DNA of 64,000 nucleotides from Rugosimonospora africana (GTDB lineage Bacteria > Actinomycetota > Actinomycetes > Mycobacteriales > Micromonosporaceae). Each line of letters opens with the position of its first letter. The stretch's first letter is position 1. A program made the translations under genes and the position numbers. The notes below the pieces were generated by a model, which had not been told where the DNA came from, did no database searches, and was given only the letters and a program-made list of their open reading frames with translations. The stretch is taken from assembly GCF_016862975.1 (NCBI RefSeq), contig NZ_BONZ01000009.1, positions 124,001 to 188,000 on the forward strand, read 5' to 3'. Below, piece after piece: positions 42,127 to 49,380 of the stretch.

Positions 42127-42924
42127 ATGTGCGGCCGTTATGCGACCACGCGCACCACCACGGACCTCGCCGCGCTCTTCGACGCGTCCGACGAGACCGA
42201 GGGCGCCCTGGCGCCGGACTACAACGTGGCGCCGACCGATCCGGTACCGATCGTGCGGTCCGGCCCGCAACGCCGGTTGAGTGTCGCCCGCTGGGGTCTC
42301 GTGCCCGCCTGGGCGGATGCTCCCGCCCGCGGTGCCCGGCCGGACGGGGGCGGACAGGCCCGGCGGACGCCGCTGATGATCAATGCCCGGGCCGAGACCG
42401 TCGCCACCAACGGCGCGTTCGCCCGCGCCTTCCGCCGGCACCGCTGCCTGGTGCCGGCCGACGGCTGGTACGAGTGGCGCCGCACCGAGGACGGCCGGGG
42501 CAAGCAGGCGTACTTCATGACCCCGCGGGACGGCGGCGTACTGGCGTTCGCCGGTGTGGCCGCGACATCGTCGGCCGGACAGCTCACCTGCAGCGTGGTC
42601 ACCACCGCGTCGGTCGGCGACCTCGCGCTGGTGCACGACCGGATGCCGTTGGTGCTGCCGCCGGACCGGTGGGACCAATGGTTGTCCGCGCCGGTCGCTT
42701 CGCCGGAGAATGACGACGCTGCGCAATCGGATAAATACCAACCGCTTAATCCCGACGCACTGCTCGCATTGCCGCCGATCGAATTTCTGGACGCCTTGGA
42801 GATCCGTCCGGTGGGCCCCGCGGTCGGCGATGTTCGCAACGATGGGCCGGGTCTGACCGAGCGAGTGGCTGTGACGCCGTTGCGCGTTTTCGACGTGGAG
42901 CCGACAGATCTCACGCTCTTTTGA
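42127..42924 (+). CDS. SRAP (HMCES/YedK-type) abasic-site shielding protein
   Basis: A 265-residue SOS-response-associated peptidase. The catalytic cysteine is residue 2 (MCGRYA), with NVAPTDPVPIV, WGLVPAWA, NARAETVA, GWYEWRR and the active-site histidine in VHDRMPLVLP. The enzyme crosslinks to abasic sites in ssDNA. Cys2 fixes the start at ATG 42127, since initiator Met must be removed. Divergent from aroA, the same arrangement as in mycobacteria. Confidence 0.95.
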   Translation: MCGRYATTRTTTDLAALFDASDETEGALAPDYNVAPTDPVPIVRSGPQRRLSVARWGLVPAWADAPARGARPDGGGQARRTPLMINARAETVATNGAFARAFRRHRCLVPADGWYEWRRTEDGRGKQAYFMTPRDGGVLAFAGVAATSSAGQLTCSVVTTASVGDLALVHDRMPLVLPPDRWDQWLSAPVASPENDDAAQSDKYQPLNPDALLALPPIEFLDALEIRPVGPAVGDVRNDGPGLTERVAVTPLRVFDVEPTDLTLF

Positions 42925-43080
42925 GTGATTCCGGCGCAATTGGCCAGCCCATTTTCCCACAGTCTCCGTTCGGCCACTTGTACCGATGCCCTTTAGTGCG
43001 GTAGAACACAGCGCCGGCAGCGGCGAATGCGAATCCATGCTCGCCGTTGAACAGTCCGGACCCACGGGGGAGGTGGGTAG

Positions 43081-43647
43081 ATGACTCGGGCGCGTATGCC
43101 ACGCCCACACGAGGTTGCCGCCGCACGGAGAGACCCGAGACTTCTTCGGGCTTTCAGCGAGCGGCAACAGGATGATGCCTGGCGTACCAGGGGGGTGTGC
43201 CAGAGCGTCGATCCAGAGACGTTCTTTCCCGCTCCAAGCGAGCCGGCCGACGCCGCGATCGCCCTCTGTCGCACCTGCGACGTGCAGGGCGCGTGCCTGG
43301 CCTGGGCGCTTGAGGTCGGCGACTGCCACGGGGTGTGGGGTGCCACCACGCCGCGCGAGCGGCGGGCCATGCTCGTCGCCTGGCGCACGGAGCCACGGGA
43401 TCCGGAGCCGGTCGGGGCCGCCGCGCAGCTCGGTGCCGCGCAGCTCGCGTCCGGGCAACTCGCTCCCGGGCAGCGCGGGGCCGCGCAGCGCTCCGGTCCG
43501 CCCGGCCGATCCGACCAGGGTGCCGGGCCGGCCCTTCTGGACCGGGTCCTGGAGCTGGTGCCGGGGCATCGCACCCGGCTTCCGCTGCTGAGCGAACGGC
43601 GCGTCGAGCGGTGTGCCAACTCGGGCCTGGAGCGGGTGGCATCCTGA
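43081..43647 (+). CDS. WhiB-family protein with long C-terminal extension
   Basis: A 188-residue WhiB protein. Fe-S ligands are GVCQS, ALCRTCDVQGACLAW and the turn is GVWGATT. The WhiB domain ends near residue 105; the remaining ~80 residues contain a degenerate AQLxxGQL repeat (GAAAQLGAAQLASGQLAPGQ) and a Leu/Arg-rich end. No AT-hook, so not WhiB7. ATG 43081 follows GGGGGAGGTGGG. A specific paralogue name cannot be given. Confidence 0.9.
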   Translation: MTRARMPRPHEVAAARRDPRLLRAFSERQQDDAWRTRGVCQSVDPETFFPAPSEPADAAIALCRTCDVQGACLAWALEVGDCHGVWGATTPRERRAMLVAWRTEPRDPEPVGAAAQLGAAQLASGQLAPGQRGAAQRSGPPGRSDQGAGPALLDRVLELVPGHRTRLPLLSERRVERCANSGLERVAS

Positions 43648-43651
43648 TCGG

Positions 43652-44263
43652 GTGATCAGGGTCCCGACTCCGCACGGCGACGCGCAGATTGAGCTGGATC
43701 GCCCGGACCGACCGGTGAGCTTGCTCGTCCTCGGACACGGGGCGGGCGGCGGCATCGACGCACCCGATCTGGTCGCGGTGCGCGACGCCGCCGTCGCCGC
43801 GTCGGTGGCGGTCGCCCGGGTGCTCCAGCCCTACCGGGTGGCCGGGCGCAGGGCTCCTGCCCCGGCACGGCAACTCGATGCCGCGTGGACGGCGGTCGTC
43901 GCCGCGCTGCGCTCCGGCGGCAAGCGGTACCCGCCGGCCACCCTGCCGCTGATCGTCGGCGGGCGCTCCAGCGGCGCGCGGGTGGCCTGCCGTACCGCCC
44001 GGGAGATCGGGGCGGCCGGGATCGTCGCGCTGGCCTTTCCGTTGCACCCACCCGGCCGGCCCGAGCGTTCCCGGGCCGAGGAGTTGGTCACCGGGTTGCC
44101 GACTCTGGTGGTCAACGGCGACCGGGATCCGTTCGGGATCCCGGATCCCGGCCCCTCCGTGGAAGTCAGCGTGCGCCCCGGCGAGGTCCACGACCTGCGC
44201 CGCGATCCGGCCGCGGTGGGCGATTCCGTACTGGGCTGGATGGTCCGTCACGGCTGGGCGTGA
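43652..44263 (+). CDS. alpha/beta hydrolase of the KANL3/Tex30 type
   Basis: A 203-residue small hydrolase: oxyanion region LVLGHGAGGGID, nucleophile elbow GGRSSGARVA and a late strand LVVNGDRDPFGIP followed by GEVHDL, giving Ser-Asp-His. The KANL3/Tex30-like family lacks a lid; substrate unknown. GTG 43652 lies 4 bp after the WhiB stop, so co-transcription is likely. A strong terminator follows. Confidence 0.85.
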   Translation: MIRVPTPHGDAQIELDRPDRPVSLLVLGHGAGGGIDAPDLVAVRDAAVAASVAVARVLQPYRVAGRRAPAPARQLDAAWTAVVAALRSGGKRYPPATLPLIVGGRSSGARVACRTAREIGAAGIVALAFPLHPPGRPERSRAEELVTGLPTLVVNGDRDPFGIPDPGPSVEVSVRPGEVHDLRRDPAAVGDSVLGWMVRHGWA

Positions 44264-44344
44264 CCCTCGTTGGGTACGTCGAACCCGGATACCTGTGGGC
44301 TCACCGCAAGTCGTGAACCTCAGCGGTTCACAATTCTCCCAGGC

Positions 44345-44380
44345 CCTTCCCGGTCCCGCCCCAGCACGGGACCGGGAAGG
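44345..44380 (+). terminator. stem-loop before sigR
   Basis: Perfect 14-bp stem CCTTCCCGGTCCCG/CGGGACCGGGAAGG, 8-nt loop, 81 bp after the hydrolase stop. Confidence 0.8.
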
Positions 44381-44457
44381 TCAGAGCGGGTCCCGGTGAG
44401 CCGCCCGTCAGCGTGCGAGGTTGCTGGTCACGGTCGCCCGGCACGGGCCGTATGGCC

Positions 44458-44484
44458 GGAATGCGGGCCGGGTACCCGAGTGTT
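44458..44484 (+). promoter_or_regulatory. SigR-type promoter upstream of sigR
   Basis: GGAAT (44458-44462), 19-bp spacer, GTT (44482-44484), close to the known SigR consensus GGAAT-18-GTT. Placement 48 bp before the first start codon fits the autoregulated promoter known for sigR/sigH. Confidence 0.6.
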
Positions 44485-44531
44485 GTACGCCCCGGAGACG
44501 TGTGGCATAGGCACGTCCGGGAAGGGGAACC

Positions 44532-45320
44532 GTGAGCACGAACAGCAGCCTGGAGGAGAAGGACCAGGCTCGGCTCGTACGCCGGCTGTTGTACGCCCCG
44601 GAGTGGCCCGCCGACGTGGAGCAGAGCGCCGGCCCAGGATCCCTGGCCGCGGCACTCGGCGTATCCTCGGCGGGACGGGCAAGGGGGGCGGAACGGTTGG
44701 CACAGGCCGAACGGACGGATGAGCGGCGAGTCCGCTTCGAGCGAGACGCGTTGCCCTTCGTTGATCAGCTTTACGCGGCCGCGTTGCGGATGACCCGGAA
44801 CCCGGCCGACGCGGAAGACCTGGTGCAGGAGACGTTCCTGAAGGCTTATGCCGCCTTTCACCAGTTTGAGGAGGGTACGAACCTCAAGGCGTGGTTGTAC
44901 CGGATCCTCACCAACACGTACATCAACTCGTACCGCAAGCGGCAGCGCCAGCCTCAGCAGGCGCCGACCGAGGAGATCACCGACTGGCAGCTCGCCTCCG
45001 CGGAGTCGCACACGTCGTCGGGGCTCCGCTCGGCCGAGACCGAGGCGCTGGACCGGCTGCCGGACTCGGACGTCAAGGAAGCGCTCCAGTCGCTGCCCGA
45101 GGACTTCCGGCTCGCGGTGTACCTCGCCGACGTCGAGGGCTTTTCGTACAAGGAGATCGCGGACATCATGAATACCCCGATCGGTACCGTGATGTCGCGA
45201 CTGCACCGTGGGCGGCGTAATCTCCGTCGGCTGCTGGAGGGTTACGCGGCCGATCGCGGGTTCGCCCGGGGCAGCACGTCAGCGGTGCCCGAGGGCACCC
45301 CGGTCGGGCGGGAGGTGTGA
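44532..45320 (+). CDS. sigR: thiol-stress ECF sigma factor SigR/SigH, long isoform
   Basis: A 262-residue sigma factor. Region 2 is [35 protein letters not shown] and [20 protein letters not shown]; region 4 is [49 protein letters not shown] 44532 has GAAGGGG upstream. An internal TTG at 44697, preceded by AAGGGGGG, would give a 207-residue form starting [11 protein letters not shown]. The extension is exactly 55 codons, the length known for the unstable SigR' isoform of Streptomyces. Next gene is its zinc anti-sigma factor. Confidence 0.95.
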   Translation: MSTNSSLEEKDQARLVRRLLYAPEWPADVEQSAGPGSLAAALGVSSAGRARGAERLAQAERTDERRVRFERDALPFVDQLYAAALRMTRNPADAEDLVQETFLKAYAAFHQFEEGTNLKAWLYRILTNTYINSYRKRQRQPQQAPTEEITDWQLASAESHTSSGLRSAETEALDRLPDSDVKEALQSLPEDFRLAVYLADVEGFSYKEIADIMNTPIGTVMSRLHRGRRNLRRLLEGYAADRGFARGSTSAVPEGTPVGREV

Positions 45321-45323
45321 CCC

Positions 45324-45596
45324 GTGAGCTGTGGTAAGCCGCACGAGACCGACTGCCGTGACGTGCTGGCGGAGGTCTACATGTACCTCGACCTGGAGTG
45401 CGACGAGTCACGCCGGAGCGTGATCAGCACCCATCTCGACGAGTGCACCCCGTGCCTGCGCGAGTACGGCATCGAGCAAGAGGTCAAGGCGCTGGTGGCG
45501 CGCTGCTGCGGCGCGGAGACCGCGCCGGCGTCACTGCGTGAGCGCCTGCGAGTCAAGCTCTCCGAGATCGTGGTCTTCGAGGGCCGCGAGCTGTAA
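45324..45596 (+). CDS. rsrA: redox-sensing zinc anti-sigma factor RsrA
   Basis: A 90-residue ZAS protein with Cys11 and the HxxxCxxC motif (THLDECTPCLREYG) that bind zinc when reduced; oxidation releases SigR. Additional vicinal CC (VARCCGAET) is present. GTG 45324 lies 3 bp after sigR. Together they form the mycothiol-system thiol-disulfide switch. Confidence 0.95.
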   Translation: MSCGKPHETDCRDVLAEVYMYLDLECDESRRSVISTHLDECTPCLREYGIEQEVKALVARCCGAETAPASLRERLRVKLSEIVVFEGREL

Positions 45597-45624
45597 CCCG
45601 GCTCGCCGGCCAGGTGGCGGCGCC

Positions 45625-45651
45625 GACCCTGGGCGGGTGGCCGCCCGGGTC
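45625..45651. terminator. stem-loop between rsrA and bL37
   Basis: GACCC-t-GGGCGG pairs with CCGCCC-GGGTC (11 pairs, one bulge), loop GTGG, between two convergent genes. Confidence 0.55.
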
Positions 45652-45670
45652 GAGAACGCTGCGACGGTGG

Positions 45671-45745
45671 TCAGGAGTTGGGGCGCTTGCCGTGGTTGGC
45701 GGCGCTCTTCCTCCGGGCCTTCTTCTTGCGGGACTTCTTAGCCAT
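45671..45745 (-). CDS. ribosomal protein bL37 (24 residues)
   Basis: MAKKSRKKKARRKSAANHGK followed by RPNS: a 24-residue, strongly basic peptide matching the actinobacterial large-subunit protein bL37 found in mycobacterial ribosome structures (M-A-K-x-RKK...ANHGKRPN). AGGAGG lies 6 nt before ATG 45745. It is convergent with rsrA. Such genes are often missed because of size; they are also labelled AURKAIP1/COX24-domain proteins. Confidence 0.9.
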   Translation of the reverse strand: MAKKSRKKKARRKSAANHGKRPNS

Positions 45746-45976
45746 CGGGGCCTCCTGGCGACTGGCGGTAACGATCCCGTGAATGGTAGAAGGTCGGCCC
45801 GTGACGCCGTCAGCCGAGGTACCGGCCGATCCGCCGCACCCGGTCGGAGGGGTATGGGCCGCGTTCACCGATCATGGTTGGATACCACTCGGTCGGGCTG
45901 CGGATTGGGGCCGCGACGGATGGGCCGCCTGGGTGAGAATCGGCGAAGACCGCATGGTGCGCGAGAGGGGCTGGCG

Positions 45977-46192
45977 ATGGCTGAGGAGATCCGTGCCGAG
46001 ATGGTGGCCAACGTCTGGAAGGTGGTCGCGTCGACAGGCGACGACGTCGCCGAGGGCGACACGCTGGTCATCCTGGAGTCCATGAAGATGGAGATCCCGG
46101 TGATCGCGGAGTCTGACGGAACGGTCCAGCAGATTGCCGTGAACGAGGGCGACGTGGTGCAGGAGGGCGACCTGATCGCCGTCGTGGCATGA
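45977..46192 (+). CDS. biotin/lipoyl-binding carrier protein (BLBP, TB7.3-like)
   Basis: A 71-residue single biotinyl domain with the modified lysine in LESMKMEIPVIAE. It matches the stand-alone biotinyl protein encoded beside sigH and pdtaS in mycobacteria. Partner carboxylase unknown. ATG 45977 begins MAEEIRAEMVANVW; GAGAGGGG is upstream. A 15-bp repeat starts at its stop codon. Confidence 0.93.
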   Translation: MAEEIRAEMVANVWKVVASTGDDVAEGDTLVILESMKMEIPVIAESDGTVQQIAVNEGDVVQEGDLIAVVA

Positions 46193-46240
46193 GCGGGCGC
46201 CGACTGAGCGGGCGTCAATCGAGCGGACGCCGACGGAGCG
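46190..46240 (+). repeat. 15-bp tandem repeat starting at the stop codon
   Basis: TGAGCGGGCGCCGAC, TGAGCGGGCGTCAAT, CGAGCGGACGCCGAC and a partial fourth, beginning exactly with stop codon TGA 46190-46192. Confidence 0.8.
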
Positions 46241-46250
46241 GGGATCCGGC

Positions 46251-46769
46251 ATGAGCGAGCGGGGCATTCTGGTTCGAGTCGCCGATCCGGAGGAGTACCC
46301 CCAGATCGGCGCGCTGTCGGTCGATGCGTACCGCGCCGACGGGCAGCTCCCCGAGCACTACGCACCGTTCCTGTCAGACGTCGCGGCCCGAGCAGAGCAC
46401 GGCACGATCCTGGCCGCGGTCGACGAGGAGACCGGTGCGGTCCTCGGCGCGGCGACCTTCGTCCTCCCCGGGTCTCCGCTCGCCGAGGTCTCGCGGGATG
46501 GGGAGGCGGAATTCCGTACGCTCGCCGTCGCGCCCGGCGCTCAGGGGCGTGGGATCGGAGCGGCGCTGGTCCGGGCCTGCCTGGATCGGGCCGCCGGCCT
46601 GGGCTGCCACGCCGTGGTGATCTGCACCAGGGACGTGGCGACGGCCGCCCAGCGGCTGTACGACAAGCTGGGCTTCCAGCGTGCCCCGGAACTGGACTGG
46701 TCACCCATCGCCGGCGTCAACCTGCTCGCGCTGCGCCACGAACTGGCGGTCTCCGCCACATCCGGCTGA
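46251..46769 (+). CDS. GNAT family N-acetyltransferase
   Basis: A 172-residue acetyltransferase. Acetyl-CoA loop is EFRTLAVAPGAQGRGIGAALVRACLDRA; the N-terminal strand is ILVRVADPEEYPQIGALSVDAY and the last motif LYDKLGFQRAPELDW. Acceptor unknown. ATG 46251 gives MSERGILV. Its start codon region resembles the preceding 15-bp repeat unit (ATGAGCGAGCGG). Confidence 0.9.
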   Translation: MSERGILVRVADPEEYPQIGALSVDAYRADGQLPEHYAPFLSDVAARAEHGTILAAVDEETGAVLGAATFVLPGSPLAEVSRDGEAEFRTLAVAPGAQGRGIGAALVRACLDRAAGLGCHAVVICTRDVATAAQRLYDKLGFQRAPELDWSPIAGVNLLALRHELAVSATSG

Positions 46770-46857
46770 ACCGCCCCACCGGGCTGTCCGCCACGATCGG
46801 CCCGAGCCGCCCTACCGGGCTGTCCGCCACGATCGGCCCGAGCCGCCCTACCGGGCG
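46770..46857 (-). repeat. 36-bp tandem repeat bridging the GNAT and tetR stop codons
   Basis: Two units (36-bp period, core GGGCTGTCCGCCACGATCGG) and part of a third that supplies the tetR stop (CTA at 46848-46850, read TAG on the minus strand). The unit can be viewed as a repeated tetR 3' end. Confidence 0.82.
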
Positions 46858-47456
46858 GCGGCCTGCCCCACCGCGCCGCCGCCGGTCTGAGCGGGTGACT
46901 CGTCGCCCGGCTCGACGAGTTCCAGGGCCACCTGGATGGCCGCCGCGCGGCGCTCCGCGTCGGTGACCGACTCGTCCCGGAGCACGAACCAGGTCGCGTG
47001 CAGCGCGAAGATCGCCATGGAGCCCTTCAGCCGCACCGTGAGCGGGTCACCGGGCGAGCTCAGGATGTTGATGATCTCGAACATGCGTTCGCGCATCTGC
47101 TCGCTCTTCGGGTGGTCGCGCAGCGCCGTCTGGTTGCGTTCGAAGAACCGCATGATCTCGTGGTGCCGGTTCTCGTGCAGTTCGGCGGCGTACCGCTGGA
47201 TGAACTCCCGGCGCCGGCCAGGGCCCGGCGCCTGGGTCCCGGCCCAGGCGATCAACTCTTCGAGCGCGTCGATCCGGTCCTGCACCAGGCTGGAGACGAT
47301 GTCTTCCTTCGTCTTGAAGTGGTAGTAGAGCGCGGCCTTGGTGACTCCCAGGCGCTCGGCGATCTCGCGCAGCGAGGTGGCTTCATAGCCCTGCTCGGTG
47401 AACAGTTCGAGAGCGACCTGCTGGATGCGGGCCCGCGTATCGGACTGGTCTCTCAT
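46848..47456 (-). CDS. TetR-family transcriptional regulator
   Basis: A 202-residue repressor. The HTH is ARIQQVALELFTEQGYEATSLREIAERLGVTKAALYYHF; the ligand domain follows, ending in a Gly/Gln-rich tail. ATG 47456 has GAGGGAACG upstream. Divergent from an MFS exporter across a repeat-rich promoter region, it is the probable drug-responsive repressor of that exporter and of itself. Confidence 0.92.
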   Translation of the reverse strand: MRDQSDTRARIQQVALELFTEQGYEATSLREIAERLGVTKAALYYHFKTKEDIVSSLVQDRIDALEELIAWAGTQAPGPGRRREFIQRYAAELHENRHHEIMRFFERNQTALRDHPKSEQMRERMFEIINILSSPGDPLTVRLKGSMAIFALHATWFVLRDESVTDAERRAAAIQVALELVEPGDESPAQTGGGAVGQAAAR

Positions 47457-47468
47457 CGTTCCCTCGCT

Positions 47469-47575
47469 GTCTGTCCGCAACTTACTTGGTCTGTCCGTAA
47501 CTTACTTGACGGCCGGCTAGCAGATAGCTTACCGTACATCTGAAAGGTGCACTAGCCGGTCGGCCAGTAAGTGGG
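47469..47575. promoter_or_regulatory. tetR/MFS divergent promoter with operator repeats
   Basis: Two exact-period 20-bp units, GTCTGTCCGCAACTTACTTG and its copy with one change (47469-47488, 47489-47508). A 19-bp imperfect inverted repeat (16 matches) joins ACTTACTTGACGGCCGGCT (47502-) with AGCCGGTCGGCCAGTAAGT (47557-). A -35 TTGACG (47506-47511) and TACCGT (47530-47535, 18-bp spacer) direct the exporter gene and are overlapped by these repeats. Confidence 0.65.
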
Positions 47576-47599
47576 CCACGATCTCGGGGGAGACTACCC

Positions 47600-49201
47600 G
47601 TGGCGTCAATGGAAACCATCACAACCGAGGCCCCGCCCGCGCGCCGGCGCGAGGTCATGGTGGTGTTGCCAGGGCTTCTGCTGGCGATGCTGCTCGCAAT
47701 GCTCGACAACATGATCGTGAGCACCGCCATGCCACGAATCGTGGGCGAGCTGCACGGCCTGTCGCACCTGTCCTGGGTAGTGACGGCGTACGTGCTCGGC
47801 ACCACCGTCTCCACGCCGCTGTGGGGGAAGATCGGCGACCTGTACGGCCGCAAGAACATCTTCATCAGTTCAATCGCGATCTTCCTGGTCGGCTCGGCAC
47901 TGTCCGGCATGTCCCAGAACATGAGCGAGCTGATCGGTTTCCGGGCGCTGCAGGGCCTCGGCGCCGGCGGCCTGATCGTCGGAGTGATGGCCATCATCGG
48001 CGACCTGGTGCCGCCCCGGGAGCGGGGCCGTTACCAGGGCATCATGGCCGCTGTCATGGCGGTCGCGATGGTCGCCGGGCCGCTCGCCGGCGGGTTCATC
48101 ACCGACAACCTGAGCTGGCGCTGGGCCTTCTATGTCAACCTCCCGCTCGGCGCGATCGCGCTGATCCTGCTCGTTACCCGGCTGCACCTGCCCAAGCACC
48201 GCACCGAGCACCGGATCGACTGGACCGGTGCCGGGCTGCTCGCGGTCGGCATCACCGCGCTGGTCCTGATCACCACCTGGGGTGGCAACGAGTACGCGTG
48301 GGGATCCTGGCAGGTCCTCGGCCTGGTCGTGGTCGCGGTGGTGACGCTCGTGGCGTTCGCCATGGTCGAGCGGAAGGCGGCGGAGCCGATCCTGTCGCTG
48401 CACCTGTTCGGCAACCGGAACTTCACGCTCAGCGCGCTGATCGGCTTCCTGCTCGGCTTCACCATGTTCGGCGCGATCAACTTCCTGCCGCTGTTCCAGC
48501 AGACGGTGCAGGGCGCCTCGGCGACCAACTCCGGCCTGCTCCTGCTGCCGATGATGGCCGGTCTTCTGGTCACCTCGCTGGTCGCCGGCCAGATCATCAC
48601 CCGTACCGGTCGGTACCGCGTGTTCCCGATCCTCGGCGGGGTGTTCGTGGTGGCCGGCATGATCTTGCTGGCTCAGCTCGACGTGAACTCCAGCAAGACC
48701 GACAGCTCGCTGTACATGCTGGTGCTCGGTTCCGGCATGGGCTTCCTGATGCAGACCACGATGCTGATCTCGCAGAACAGCGTCGAGCAGAAGGACATCG
48801 GTGTGGCCAGCAGCGCGGCCACATTCTTCCGGTCGATCGGCGGTTCGTTCGGCGTCTCGCTGTTCGGCGCGATCTTCAACCAGGGCCTCAAGAGCGACAT
48901 CACCTCCCGGCTGGGCCCCGCGGTGGCAGGCAAGCTGACCTCGGGCGGCGGCGTCACCGGCCTGACCAAGAGCACGCTGGACAAGATGCCGCCCGTCCAG
49001 GTGCAGGCCCTGCTGCACGGGATCGCGACGGCGACCTCCAGCGTCTTCTTCTGGGCGGTCTTCATCTCGATCCTGGTGCCGGTCGCCGCGGTCTTCATCA
49101 AGCACGTACCGCTGCGGTCCGCGATCCCGACCGATGCCAAGAAGGACGGCGCCGCCGAGGGCAGCGAGGCCGAAGCTTCGCTGGTCGTCGCGATGGAGTA
49201 G
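47600..49201 (+). CDS. DHA2-type MFS drug exporter (EmrB/QacA, 14 TM)
   Basis: A 533-residue transporter with 14 hydrophobic helices. Motif C-like and A motifs include LDNMIVSTAMPRIVGEL, GKIGDLYGRKNIFI and WRWAFYVNLPLG, typical of the EmrB/QacA branch. It is regulated by the divergent TetR protein; substrate is probably a drug or own secondary metabolite. GTG 47600. A 15-bp terminator follows. Confidence 0.93.
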   Translation: MASMETITTEAPPARRREVMVVLPGLLLAMLLAMLDNMIVSTAMPRIVGELHGLSHLSWVVTAYVLGTTVSTPLWGKIGDLYGRKNIFISSIAIFLVGSALSGMSQNMSELIGFRALQGLGAGGLIVGVMAIIGDLVPPRERGRYQGIMAAVMAVAMVAGPLAGGFITDNLSWRWAFYVNLPLGAIALILLVTRLHLPKHRTEHRIDWTGAGLLAVGITALVLITTWGGNEYAWGSWQVLGLVVVAVVTLVAFAMVERKAAEPILSLHLFGNRNFTLSALIGFLLGFTMFGAINFLPLFQQTVQGASATNSGLLLLPMMAGLLVTSLVAGQIITRTGRYRVFPILGGVFVVAGMILLAQLDVNSSKTDSSLYMLVLGSGMGFLMQTTMLISQNSVEQKDIGVASSAATFFRSIGGSFGVSLFGAIFNQGLKSDITSRLGPAVAGKLTSGGGVTGLTKSTLDKMPPVQVQALLHGIATATSSVFFWAVFISILVPVAAVFIKHVPLRSAIPTDAKKDGAAEGSEAEASLVVAME

Positions 49202-49222
49202 TTCGCGCCGGAACCCATCCAT

Positions 49223-49255
49223 GCCGCCCCGGGACCGTTTCGGTCCCGGGGCGGC
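49223..49255 (+). terminator. terminator after the MFS gene
   Basis: Perfect 15-bp stem GCCGCCCCGGGACCG/CGGTCCCGGGGCGGC with loop TTT, 21 bp beyond the stop. Confidence 0.88.
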
Positions 49256-49380
49256 GGTCGTTCACCCGGGGACCGTCGTGAAAATCACTGCTCAGATGAC
49301 GAGCGAAACGGCGCTCCAATGTGCAAGACTGCGCACACATTGCGCGGTAATGAGCATGATCTGATCGAGGAGGACCGGCG

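Noticed and set aside
42911-43126. Minus-strand ORF of 71 codons between SRAP and the WhiB gene
   Set aside because: The end (HRYKWPNGDCGKMGWPIAPE) has some protein character, but there is no ribosome binding site, codon third positions are mixed and it overlaps the WhiB start. Possibly an old fragment.
39634-43755. Very long minus-strand ORF (about 1370 codons)
   Set aside because: Only the last part, from 40734, is rsgA. The rest is antisense to SRAP and WhiB or out of frame with aroA, with Arg/Gly-rich shadow composition.
45783-46085. Possible 100-residue protein before the biotin carrier gene
   Set aside because: A stretch (GGVWAAFTDHGWIPLGRAADW) looks protein-like, but the frame then overlaps the biotin protein by 109 bp as Arg/Trp-rich shadow. 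It may be a remnant; support is not enough for a gene.
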